From NIOZ-UU13 sp041862635 (GTDB lineage Bacteria > Planctomycetota > Phycisphaerae > Sedimentisphaerales > Anaerobacaceae), in assembly GCA_041862635.1 (NCBI GenBank), contig JBGVTO010000413.1, positions 1 through 23,552 on the forward strand: DNA of 23,552 bases, read 5' to 3'. Positions within the stretch are counted from its first letter, which is position 1, and every line of letters begins with the position of its first letter. This document shows positions 7,694 through 16,103 of this stretch, piece after piece. A program made the position numbers and the translations under genes. The notes under the pieces were generated by a model that was not told where the DNA came from, did not search any database, and saw only the letters and a program-made list of their open reading frames with translations.

Positions 7694-9007
7694 TTACAAA
7701 CTATAGAGCATATCAAGAGCCTTTTTCATTGCAATTTCCGCCGCTCCTGGTGCAAAGCGGCTTGTCTCAATTTCGTAACCACCTTCTCTATACTGATATT
7801 CGGGACAAAGATAACCAGAAGTTCCATTGCAGTGTGTAATCACAAATGTATATTTGAATGGCGAAGCAGCTTTAATTGTCATCCCAATCTCAGTTGCCAG
7901 TTCGCAGCCAAATCCTATAAATCCAATATCACCAATACATGCTGCTGTTATATTAAGTTGATTTGTAAGATTATCTGTTCCTTCATTCCTTAGTGTTTTT
8001 GCTTCCTTTCCGGGAAGTTCTATTGTAACAAAATCAGTTTTAATCATACCGGCTGGTAGGTTTTCTTTTATACCTATGAATGTTCGCACGACTTCCTCGC
8101 CCAACATTGTTCCTTGAAGAACATGTTCAGGTATCCAGCCAGATTCAGGACCGAAAGGGCTAAGGTCTCGCATATAGGGATTGATATCTCCGGAAGCTCC
8201 GGCAAACACAGGAGCAATTACGTTATCCCCGACTATTTTTTCGACAAACTGTGCAGCGAGTCCTAAAATATCACCGCTTATCAGAAGATTACTTTTTTTA
8301 AGACATGTTCCATGAACAGCGTAATCAAAGAGTATACCTATCGGAGCACCCTCAGAATTCGCAATTTTCATGACTAAGACTTCCTTATCAGTGGTACCGG
8401 TTGGATTACGGCCAAGTTTTACCAAAGATTTACTCCATTCAGGATGACCGGATCCGTCAATGTGCAGTGCTCGCCGATTTATACCAATTGGAGAGTACCC
8501 GACACCAGCACCTATCTTGACCTCCTTCATGTTATTAATGGCATCACGAATAACTGTTATCAACTTATTTCTCAAATTTTCAGTATACTCGAGATTATTT
8601 GGGTGTGCTTTTTGGGGATCTGTCGTCATGGTCGGGCCGGCGTGTGTATGAATAGAAGTGAGGAAAAGCTCAGAAGGTTTGAGCTTCAAAGCGTTTAAAA
8701 TTTCATCTCGTATAGGCAAAGTTACATAAATGAGGTCGGTTGAAACTAACAAAAGCCGTTTGCCGTTCTTTTCAAACGCGACAGCCCTTGCGTACAAACT
8801 GTCGTGTACACCCTTTGATTCCGGACCCTCCATACGTTCACCATAACCTGCCATTTTGACAGATTTTTCTGGTTTTATATTAATCTTTGCAATACCACAA
8901 TACAGACCGTCTTTACTTTGTGAATGAGCGTGTGTATTCACCACAAATAAAAAGCCTAATAATATAATACTAAAAGGCGTCCTTACAAAAGTAGCTTGTA
9001 ACTTCAT
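7694..9007 (-). CDS. Secreted neutral/alkaline ceramidase-family hydrolase (N-terminal domain only)
   Basis: The 437-residue protein has a signal peptide (1-28, ending THAHS) and a single domain resembling the neutral/alkaline non-lysosomal ceramidase N-terminal domain (PF04734). Visible zinc-site elements are SIHTHAGP (His120, His122), DYAVHGT (His232), GASGDINP (268-276) and GCELATEIG (Glu369), with a Tyr-rich GYLCPEYQY near 398. Bacterial ceramidases hydrolyse the amide of N-acylsphingosine. Planctomycetes have many shortened homologues of unproven substrate. Here the position of the ceramidase nucleophile Ser aligns by eye with Gly270 and the usual C-terminal Ig-like domain is absent, so another amide or ester substrate is possible. 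The start at 9007 is supported by AAGGGGA five bases upstream and by the signal peptide; a longer frame to 9109 lacks both. Confidence 0.82.
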   Translation of the reverse strand: MKLQATFVRTPFSIILLGFLFVVNTHAHSQSKDGLYCGIAKINIKPEKSVKMAGYGERMEGPESKGVHDSLYARAVAFEKNGKRLLLVSTDLIYVTLPIRDEILNALKLKPSELFLTSIHTHAGPTMTTDPQKAHPNNLEYTENLRNKLITVIRDAINNMKEVKIGAGVGYSPIGINRRALHIDGSGHPEWSKSLVKLGRNPTGTTDKEVLVMKIANSEGAPIGILFDYAVHGTCLKKSNLLISGDILGLAAQFVEKIVGDNVIAPVFAGASGDINPYMRDLSPFGPESGWIPEHVLQGTMLGEEVVRTFIGIKENLPAGMIKTDFVTIELPGKEAKTLRNEGTDNLTNQLNITAACIGDIGFIGFGCELATEIGMTIKAASPFKYTFVITHCNGTSGYLCPEYQYREGGYEIETSRFAPGAAEIAMKKALDMLYSL

Positions 9008-9343
9008 ATTTGTCCCCTTTTTCTGTTTAGAATTTAAGGTATCCTGATTGACAAGTGTCTTTAGAAGCTGACACAGTATAATAAGATGGCCAAGATTTTT
9101 TTCAACCACACTTCTTGGTCAGGATAAATAACATCTATGTTCATCTTGAAAGTTATTTGTATCCCTGTCCGAAATCTTTTTGCAAATCGGTCAACTCTAA
9201 TCGTAGAAAATTTGGATTTAAGGCAACACTTATCTGCATTTTTGTACCGACTACCGCCAATACGTCGTCTATTGAAAAGGTCAAGGTAAACTCCACCTTC
9301 TCTTAGGTGTCATGTTCTGAGCCATTATTTCCATCAAGTATAT
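9008..9343. other. Intergenic region between the ceramidase-family and 981-aa LamG genes
   Basis: About 336 bases without a supported gene. The portion near 9078-9105 carries the candidate promoter for the ceramidase-family gene. The rest (9115-9343) shows only a weak 5-bp inverted repeat near 9284-9300 and no recognisable RNA or protein. The AT-rich leader and the lack of a clear terminator leave open whether upstream transcription runs through. Confidence 0.5.
9078..9105 (-). promoter_or_regulatory. Candidate sigma70-type promoter of the ceramidase-family gene
   Basis: On the minus strand TTGAAA (9105-9100) is followed after 16 bases by TATTAT (9083-9078), with an overlapping TATACT three bases further on. 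The leader to the ATG at 9007 would be about 60-65 nt. The resulting transcript could continue into the two GH3 genes. Confidence 0.45.
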
Positions 9344-12289
9344 CTAAGGTCCCCCTGACATCATATGATTAATCACATTGCGGAATATCTGCTCACCTTC
9401 GGCGGTGAGGTTCCACGCTCCCTGAGCTGTGGCCAGGGAGCTATCGACTTCTTGCGTGCCAGCTACAAATAGCATCCGTGGACCTCCGGCCGTCTGGCCT
9501 GAGCCTTCATAGAACTCCACGCCAGCAGCCCATTCGGCGATGCAAGCCCAGTCGTTGTCTAACGTTTGGGCGATTAAGGTACCATTGCCGACATCGGTGC
9601 TGCCGACGAATGTGGTGATGCCCGTACCTACGCTATTGTCCCAGGCAACCACCATGTTGTCCATTTCCAGCGTCACACCATCAAACACAGGATGACTGGT
9701 ATCCAAGGCTAATAGTATGGCATCTGCATTTTCTGTAGAAGTGGTATTCATCCACAGCCAGCGGGTAGTTCTGGCGAGGTATGCATTCATTACTATCATT
9801 GGCGAGGTGACAGAGTTCCACAAGGTCGGCTCATCACCTTCATCATGGTCGCCGCTGCTGGTAGAACGGCTCATAATGACCAGGTCGGCGGCATTGAGCT
9901 CATCTACCTTATTGGGATCGAGCTCCGTCCAATAGCCCATTCGGACATCAACAGTGTGGCCTTCAGCCGCAAGCCAGTCTATCCACTCCTGGTCATCCTG
10001 GATACCATCGAAATCATGGTCGTAGCTTCTAGTCACCCAGATGATATTCGCTCCGGGAGGCTCCCGGGGTGGATACAGCCGGATATCGTCAAAGAACATT
10101 GTACCTGAACCGCCAGGCTGTGGATTTTCCTTATCGCCAAAGCCAATAGAAAGTTTACTGACATCGGTCAGGACAACGCCACTCTCACCGAACTCTTTCA
10201 GGTTGATATTCCATTCCGTCCAGGTGTTTATCAGCGCTGCATCGGGGTCGTCGTGGTACACCGTCGCAGCTGTACCGCTGCCATCTTCAACAGACACGTA
10301 CATTGGCTGAGCCTCATTACTAAGCATGCCGACGTCCTGGTTGGTCCACTGTGGATCAACACTCGTGTCGGGGAAGCTGACATTGGAGAATTTGGCCTCA
10401 CAAGTAAGACCAGTGTTATGGCTGGTCACTGCCAACCCTACGTAGATGGGCATGTCCATGCGGACTTGTACCAAATTGAAAAGCTCCCACGTAGTGCCGT
10501 CCTCTGAATAATACCCTCTGACAAGTCCCCCTGCTGTGCGCTCTAATTTAACCCACTGAGGTGCGGTAATGCCTTCTGTGAAATACCTTTCTGTGACACC
10601 CCCGGTGGTGTCACGATACTGGAAGCGGACCCCGTTCTCAGGAGTTATGAGCACTGCCACGTTACGCGACTCCCCCTCAAGCGTATCGCGAATCATCACT
10701 CCAGCTTTTGCCCAAGGGTCAGTATGCCCCATGCTTTCGACCTTCGCTATAATCGAGGCGGCCCCGGAGACCTGCTTAAAGGCAAAGTGGAACTCATCAG
10801 CCCCGCTCCAGATATCGGTGCCCGAGGCAGTCATCGTATATGTTCCGGTCCGCCCCTCTGTGAAGCCGCCGACATACAGCGGATGGCCTTTGAACCACAG
10901 TGACAATACTTCAACACCTTCCCTAGTCCAATCCCGTGCGGGATTAAACGTACGTTTGGCCTCTGAATAATTTGTTGTGCCACCATTGTCATAGAAAAAA
11001 GGCATTGACTGCCTGCCCCCGTGGACAATACTTTGCTCGGTAGCGGGAGGATTAGGATAGCCAATAGCAGAACCATTTGCCTCGACCTCCCAACCGTCTA
11101 ACCACGTTTCATATATAATGTTTGGCGAATAATCGGTGTAGTTCTCAAAATCGTCCACGGCAAGATGATCGATTACTGTAAATCGCCAGAGGTCTCCTAT
11201 ATCCCAGCCACTGGTACTGTTGGCCTCATCAACGCGCCAGTAGCAGGTCTTACCCAAATCCAATTTAAGGCTTCCGTCGATAGGATAGTGTTCAACATCC
11301 TGCTCGATTCCGCCGATACCATCGTTGACATCGTCAAAGTTCTCGCTAAAGAAAATCCTGTGCTTGGGTGATAATCCTTCCACATATTCACCTGGTCTCC
11401 ACGTGAGGGTCACTTCCTGCGGCACATCTATGGCGCCATCACGCGGCTTGGGTTTGCCAGCCAACTCCGGCGGTCCACTCGCAATCAGATCTATCTCTGC
11501 CGGCGACAAAACGCGGTTGTAAATCTGCAAGTCATCAATGCCGCCATAGAACAAACTGTTATCCGCAGAGTTGCCAATGTAGTTCTGGTCGTATTTCTCA
11601 ATAATACTGGGGTTGCGGGTGAAGTCGTTGGTATCATAGGCCAACCCAGCGGCCCCCATGTAGATACCCGCCTTAACCAACTCGCCGTTGACGTAGATAG
11701 CCGCATAGTCTCTATCGGCATCCAGAACGACCACGATGTTGGCCCACTCGTCCGGAGTTATGGTGGTATTAGGGGCATTAAGGGTAAGGTTGTTCTCCTT
11801 TCCGTCCCCATAACCGGTCTTCTTAAGCTCAAAACGAGGACCACCCATTGCGCCCCACGCCGGTTCCTCGGGAGTGCCACCAGAGTATGGCAGCAAGGCA
11901 ACGTACTCACTGTCATCAGAGTTACCGAACTGGCAGGCACGCGGCCATACCCTGGCGCTATCGACATTATTGCCCTTGGCCCATACACTGATGCTGAAGC
12001 TGGTCAGGGGCTGAATCACAGCAGGGCCGAACTCCGGACCCAGATCAACATAGTCTGTTTGACCGTTAAGGAACAGAGCCTGTCCGTCCACACCAGCGCC
12101 GAAAACGGGAGCACCGACAAAAGTCGCAGCAATCACATTACCCAGCTCGTCACTGGCATCACCGTCAAACTTCAGATGTGCCACCAAGCCCTCAAAAGTT
12201 ATGCCCCCCATAGCTCCGGTAGCTGAAAGGCTTAGAACTACCGCCAGGCAGAATAAGGACCTTACAATTTTTTTCTTTGTTTGGTTCAT
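9344..12289 (-). CDS. Secreted 981-aa multidomain protein: LamG, fibronectin-like, nested beta-sandwich/DUF1349-like, C-terminal Rossmann-like region
   Basis: The signal peptide (about 1-29) is followed by a LamG/concanavalin-like domain (31-270; LVAHLKFDGD, DGQALFLNG, GGIDDLQIYNRVLSPAEI) and a fibronectin-like module (275-375; HRIFFSENFDDVND, CYWRVDEAN). Next comes the planctomycete-type VDDFE...FFDDIRLY beta-sandwich (377-472 and 660-740), interrupted at about 474-640 by a DUF1349-like domain (AKAGVMIRDTLE, LITPENGVRFQ, WVKLERT). The final domain (745-980; NIIWVTRSYDHD, DLVIMSRS, SHPVFDGV) looks like an alpha/beta fold loosely similar to ThuA/GATase-type domains, but it is unassigned. The likely role is extracellular carbohydrate binding or display. 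The start at 12289 is supported by AAGGAGA six bases upstream; the GTG 18 bases further out has none. Only 38 bp separate it from the PD40 gene upstream, which suggests one operon. Confidence 0.85.
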   Translation of the reverse strand: MNQTKKKIVRSLFCLAVVLSLSATGAMGGITFEGLVAHLKFDGDASDELGNVIAATFVGAPVFGAGVDGQALFLNGQTDYVDLGPEFGPAVIQPLTSFSISVWAKGNNVDSARVWPRACQFGNSDDSEYVALLPYSGGTPEEPAWGAMGGPRFELKKTGYGDGKENNLTLNAPNTTITPDEWANIVVVLDADRDYAAIYVNGELVKAGIYMGAAGLAYDTNDFTRNPSIIEKYDQNYIGNSADNSLFYGGIDDLQIYNRVLSPAEIDLIASGPPELAGKPKPRDGAIDVPQEVTLTWRPGEYVEGLSPKHRIFFSENFDDVNDGIGGIEQDVEHYPIDGSLKLDLGKTCYWRVDEANSTSGWDIGDLWRFTVIDHLAVDDFENYTDYSPNIIYETWLDGWEVEANGSAIGYPNPPATEQSIVHGGRQSMPFFYDNGGTTNYSEAKRTFNPARDWTREGVEVLSLWFKGHPLYVGGFTEGRTGTYTMTASGTDIWSGADEFHFAFKQVSGAASIIAKVESMGHTDPWAKAGVMIRDTLEGESRNVAVLITPENGVRFQYRDTTGGVTERYFTEGITAPQWVKLERTAGGLVRGYYSEDGTTWELFNLVQVRMDMPIYVGLAVTSHNTGLTCEAKFSNVSFPDTSVDPQWTNQDVGMLSNEAQPMYVSVEDGSGTAATVYHDDPDAALINTWTEWNINLKEFGESGVVLTDVSKLSIGFGDKENPQPGGSGTMFFDDIRLYPPREPPGANIIWVTRSYDHDFDGIQDDQEWIDWLAAEGHTVDVRMGYWTELDPNKVDELNAADLVIMSRSTSSGDHDEGDEPTLWNSVTSPMIVMNAYLARTTRWLWMNTTSTENADAILLALDTSHPVFDGVTLEMDNMVVAWDNSVGTGITTFVGSTDVGNGTLIAQTLDNDWACIAEWAAGVEFYEGSGQTAGGPRMLFVAGTQEVDSSLATAQGAWNLTAEGEQIFRNVINHMMSGGP
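10070..11161 (-). repeat. Duplicated ~1.1-kb module, copy A (in the 981-aa protein gene)
   Basis: This segment encodes the VDDFE...FFDDIRLY beta-sandwich with the inserted DUF1349-like domain. It is closely similar in DNA and protein to 16113-17198; for example both carry the same long stretches encoding IIYETWLDGWEVEANGS and QSIVHGGRQSMPFFYDN. This is dispersed paralogy or gene conversion within coding sequence, not a mobile repeat. Confidence 0.85.
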
Positions 12290-12327
12290 AATAAATCTCC
12301 TTTTCACTCGCCTGATATGCCTTCAGG

Positions 12328-13215
12328 CTATCTATAGGATTCGGGTAGATACTCCTTGAGTTCAACCCAGTAGATATCCGCGCTATGTTTTCTTGGAGAA
12401 AAGCCATTACTGCGCGTGAAGAACAGGTACTTCTTGTCTGGTGAGATATAAGGTCCGATGTCCAAATATGCGGAATTGACTCTGGGGCCCAGATTTCTCG
12501 GCGTGGTCCAGGTTCCATCCGATTGTCGCAAGCTCAGGTATAGATCAGCACCGCCCAGTCCTCTCGGTCGAACGGAGTTGAATACCAAAAAAGATTCATC
12601 CGGTGCAATACCCGGCGCACCGTCGCTGTAGCGAGTGTTTAAAGCAGGAATATGGATGGCCTCTGACCAGGTATTATCAACAAAAGGAACGTACCATACA
12701 TCTCCGCCACGTCCCCCCTTGCGCGTGGAAGCGAGGTAGAAACTGTTATCCGCTGCTAAAGAGAATCCCCATTCAGCGGCCGGAGAACTTAGCGGCGGTC
12801 CTAGTTTCTGCGGCTTGGCCCATCCACGGGCCGTTCGGTTGCAACGATACAGATCGAGGCGGTACATGAAGTAGATACAATTGGCATCCGGAGAAAGGTA
12901 GGGCGACCACGGAGTTTCTGGAACACTTTTTATACGCTTAGGAGCTGTCCAGCCCTGATCCGTGTTTTCTGTGATGAAAACACCTGTGCCTCGGGCAAAG
13001 CAAAAGGTTTTACCATCCGTAGAGAAGGTCCCATGTGATTCCCACTGGTGTGGCCCGGTGCGGCAGATCAGTCCGGGGGCAAAGACCTTAGCGATAGGGC
13101 CGGGCGGGGTCTGTCCCAAGTAGGGTCCCTCGGCAAACGGTTCTGCAAATACTGTGCTGCTCCCCCACAAAGCAATAGCCAACAGCCAATATGTGGAATG
13201 TCTTCTCTGCTTCAT
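12328..13215 (-). CDS. Secreted PD40 (TolB-type WD40-like) beta-propeller protein
   Basis: The 295-residue protein has a signal peptide (1-24, ending STVFA before EPFAEG). The remainder is a propeller of PD40-like blades (PF07676): GTFSTDGKTFCFA, SPYLSPDANCIYFM, GFSLAADNSFYLAST, APGIAPDESFLVFNS and GPYISPDKKYLFFT, each followed by an ...D(I/L)Y or similar strand. PD40 propellers commonly bind proteins or glycans; no enzyme signature is visible. The opening (PYLGQTPPG...VFAPGLIC) matches the propeller start in the larger PD40 protein upstream, so the two are paralogues. The ATG at 13215 has GAAAGGAAA six bases before it. It is probably co-transcribed with the 981-aa gene 38 bp downstream. The frame is short for a six-blade propeller, so five or six blades is uncertain. 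Confidence 0.85.
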   Translation of the reverse strand: MKQRRHSTYWLLAIALWGSSTVFAEPFAEGPYLGQTPPGPIAKVFAPGLICRTGPHQWESHGTFSTDGKTFCFARGTGVFITENTDQGWTAPKRIKSVPETPWSPYLSPDANCIYFMYRLDLYRCNRTARGWAKPQKLGPPLSSPAAEWGFSLAADNSFYLASTRKGGRGGDVWYVPFVDNTWSEAIHIPALNTRYSDGAPGIAPDESFLVFNSVRPRGLGGADLYLSLRQSDGTWTTPRNLGPRVNSAYLDIGPYISPDKKYLFFTRSNGFSPRKHSADIYWVELKEYLPESYR

Positions 13216-13396
13216 AGCCGGTTTCCTTTCATTGAGCTAATTCAATTCATCCGTGTGTATCATCCCTGTGTATTCGAAATGTTTCATCTGAGATTTCCCA
13301 TCTAACTTCATAATCGATGCTCCTGCACACTTTGACACTTTTCCTAAGACACTCCTGTACAATTCAAGCCCTATATTCGTATCACTGATTCTCTAC

Positions 13397-15940
13397 CTAT
13401 TCGTCAATAGTAGTTCGACTGGCCTCCGGAGTGCCGCCATAGGCTCCCATATTGATGATACCTCCATTTTCCAGTGGCTCACTGCCAATTGGTTCATTCG
13501 GTTTACCGGCATCAATACAAGGACTACTTGTTTCATCTAAAACCCAAGTTGACGCTATTGGATCCCAATGCCCGGCTGTGGATTTGAGATGATAGTCTCC
13601 GAGGAAGCTCAAATTAGGATCGACCCATGATCCAAGTTCCACAAACTCAGGATTAGCGTCGATGTTCCCATCGCCCTGACATCCGCCTTGCACATCCGAG
13701 AACATAACATTAACATCAGTGCCGTTAATCTGGGCACCATTAACGGATTGACCATTGAAGTAGAGGATTGAATTCGTAACGGCCATCTGGTTACCATCAA
13801 TGGCGTATTGCTGATTTTGGACAATTGTGCAGTTGGTTATATTCACATAGCTGTATAAAGGTCCTCCGCGTCCAACCGTCTTGACCAAAGAGTGAAGCCC
13901 TGACTCTGCATTGCCCGCCACAATGCAGTGACTCATTTCAAGATGGCTTTCATCGCTCACTTCAATGCCGCAACCCTGATTTCCTGCAACAACACAATGA
14001 TTCATTTGTAATTGGGTTCCTGAACAGCTAATACCCATTGCACCATCACAGATAGTTAATCCCAGCAGCTTGATTGTGCTGCCTGGCAAAAGGGTTAACA
14101 CCGGGAATTCACTGTCACCGGAAATTGTGGTCAGAGAAACAATCGCCGAATCCTGTGCATTGTCAGAGCGAATCGTTAGTTCCTTTGGAGGCAGTACAAC
14201 GTTCTCTTTATATTCACCGGGTGGCAGAATGATTATCTGACCTGATTCAGCATAGTTGACGGCAGTCTGGATCGAGGCGAATCGTTGACCTGTCGTGAGA
14301 TTTAAGACCGGCCCGTTTGGATCGGGAAGGATTGCCCGAATATCTACCCAGTAAATATCCGAATTATTACTTGACCGCCGGTTGAAAAAGCCATACTTTG
14401 CATCTGGTGACAAAGAGAATGCATATTCTCTGCCGCCAGTGTTGATGTTGGGGCCCAGGTTTATTGGTGCGGTCCAGGATCCATCTTCCAACCGATGGCT
14501 TATATAAAGATCAGCCGGACCATATCCTCCGGGTCTCGTGGAGTTGAACACGAGGAAGCTCTTATCAGGTGGAACATATGGTGCGCAATCATTGCTCGTC
14601 GTGTTCAGCATAGATATATTCTCCGCCGACACATATTGACCACCGACGTATTGGCAGTACCATATGTCACAGCCGCCGCTTCCTTCGGGGCGATGGGAGC
14701 AGAGGTAGATGCTTTTGTCGGGTATAACAGAGAAGCCCCACTCATTGCGGCTTGAGCTAACGGGTGAATCGAGCTTTACGGGAGCGCTCCATCCGTTTGG
14801 CGTCTTTTCACACATCCAGATGTTCGTAGGTGAGTTACTTGGCCTGGAGGAAACAAAGTAGAATCCTTCGCCATCTGGTGAGAAATGGGGGCACCAGACG
14901 TCACCAGAACCTATGAAATCAGCTGACTTTGGTTCAGTCCATTGTCCTTGTTCTCGTTTAACATAATAGGCCATGGACAATGACCAAGCGGCGTTTGTAA
15001 CCGAAAAACAAAATTCATTTCCATCCGGTGCAAACGTGGCATACTGCTCATACCTGTTCTCAAGGCAGATTATGCCAGGTGCAAAAACCTCAGGTACCAA
15101 GCCCGGTGGTTCCTGCCCGAAGTAGGGATTTTTTCCTTCTGTAGATGACGTATAGTCATAAATGATTGTCAATTTAGGCCGATATTGAGGGTCGGTCCAT
15201 CCCGGTGTACGGATGTCAATACCACCGGTCCGCGCGGTGCTCGTCGAAGAAACTTGTATCCCGTAGTTCGATAATGTTCCTTTGGACCACTGCTCGGCTA
15301 TGGATGTAATGTCAATCTCTAACCACTGACCGGCCTTTGGCCATTCTGCTTCTATGGCCTGAGATGCGTCTATCAGGGGTCGCTTGACGTATGTGACTCT
15401 GCTGTCCCAATACTCGGTAACTGGTGCAAAAAGTAGACTACCAGAAATCTGGCCCCAACGACTGTGGCAGTACAGCTTAATAGTTGCCTCAGTGACGATG
15501 ATATCACTTGGAAGACCGGACAGTGGCCATCGTAGCAATGTACATGGCGAGCAATGCTCCCAGCGGCCTATAGATGAATTCCTTCCCGTCCAACCATTCG
15601 GCATAGAACTATTCGGCGCACAATCGCAGAACTGGTTGCACTGATCAGCAGAGAACTCCATTAAGGTCTGTGATGCAAGATTCTCTTGATATAGGACCGG
15701 CGTGCCAACAGGAAAATGTAATTTGCTTATTGTTGTTGTCGTATGATCTGCCTGTTGTAGTCTCATCGGCTCTATGGACGGAAGGTCGGTGTCGTATGAG
15801 CACAGTTTTGTCTGGGCGCATCCACATCGAGACGCGGCAGTGGTTTCTGTTTTCTTAGCGTCGAAGGGCTCGACCCCAATACCACTGGCAACGACCGCTA
15901 TCAGTGAAATCCAATAGACATACCATATTTTTCGAGTCAT
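13397..15940 (-). CDS. Secreted PD40 propeller plus right-handed beta-helix protein with Cys-rich N-terminus
   Basis: The 847-residue protein has a signal peptide (1-~22). A cysteine-rich stretch follows with nine Cys between 39 and 158 (including CGCAQTKLC and CNQFCDC), merging into a DNRLRE/CBM96-like domain (about 130-262; EATIKLYCHS, WLEIDITSIAEQW, YRPKLTIIYD). Then come a PD40 propeller (about 275-545; FSPDGEGFYFVSSRP, PPDKSFLVFNSTRPGG, LSPDAKYGFF) and a right-handed parallel beta-helix (about 555-760; FASIQTAVNYAESGQIIILPPG, VSDESHLEMSHCIVAGN) ending in SPCIDAGKPNEPIG and INMGAYGGT, a tail common on planctomycete beta-helix proteins. The beta-helix suggests polysaccharide binding or cleavage, but no lyase catalytic set can be named. 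The start is taken at 15940, where AAAGGAG lies 10 bases upstream; the ATG at 15970 has no ribosome site. Confidence 0.85.
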   Translation of the reverse strand: MTRKIWYVYWISLIAVVASGIGVEPFDAKKTETTAASRCGCAQTKLCSYDTDLPSIEPMRLQQADHTTTTISKLHFPVGTPVLYQENLASQTLMEFSADQCNQFCDCAPNSSMPNGWTGRNSSIGRWEHCSPCTLLRWPLSGLPSDIIVTEATIKLYCHSRWGQISGSLLFAPVTEYWDSRVTYVKRPLIDASQAIEAEWPKAGQWLEIDITSIAEQWSKGTLSNYGIQVSSTSTARTGGIDIRTPGWTDPQYRPKLTIIYDYTSSTEGKNPYFGQEPPGLVPEVFAPGIICLENRYEQYATFAPDGNEFCFSVTNAAWSLSMAYYVKREQGQWTEPKSADFIGSGDVWCPHFSPDGEGFYFVSSRPSNSPTNIWMCEKTPNGWSAPVKLDSPVSSSRNEWGFSVIPDKSIYLCSHRPEGSGGCDIWYCQYVGGQYVSAENISMLNTTSNDCAPYVPPDKSFLVFNSTRPGGYGPADLYISHRLEDGSWTAPINLGPNINTGGREYAFSLSPDAKYGFFNRRSSNNSDIYWVDIRAILPDPNGPVLNLTTGQRFASIQTAVNYAESGQIIILPPGEYKENVVLPPKELTIRSDNAQDSAIVSLTTISGDSEFPVLTLLPGSTIKLLGLTICDGAMGISCSGTQLQMNHCVVAGNQGCGIEVSDESHLEMSHCIVAGNAESGLHSLVKTVGRGGPLYSYVNITNCTIVQNQQYAIDGNQMAVTNSILYFNGQSVNGAQINGTDVNVMFSDVQGGCQGDGNIDANPEFVELGSWVDPNLSFLGDYHLKSTAGHWDPIASTWVLDETSSPCIDAGKPNEPIGSEPLENGGIINMGAYGGTPEASRTTIDE

Positions 15941-16103
15941 TATCTTCTTTCTCCTTTCGAAAAGTCTCATTTGATGTCATATTTCTCATAATAAAGGCTT
16001 GGCTGCACACCGAAGTCACAGGCTCGCCATTATCTCAACGTATGCATAGTCAGCCACGCAATTAGCACTGAGATCGTAATCTCATTTTCAGCAGCGAAAA
16101 AAT

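Noticed and set aside
9008..9109. Longer N-terminus for the ceramidase-family protein
   Set aside because: It would put 34 residues before a clear signal peptide and would begin inside the predicted promoter.
9284..9300. AAGGT...ACCTT hairpin as a terminator
   Set aside because: The stem is only five mostly AT-rich pairs, with no T-run on the relevant strand.
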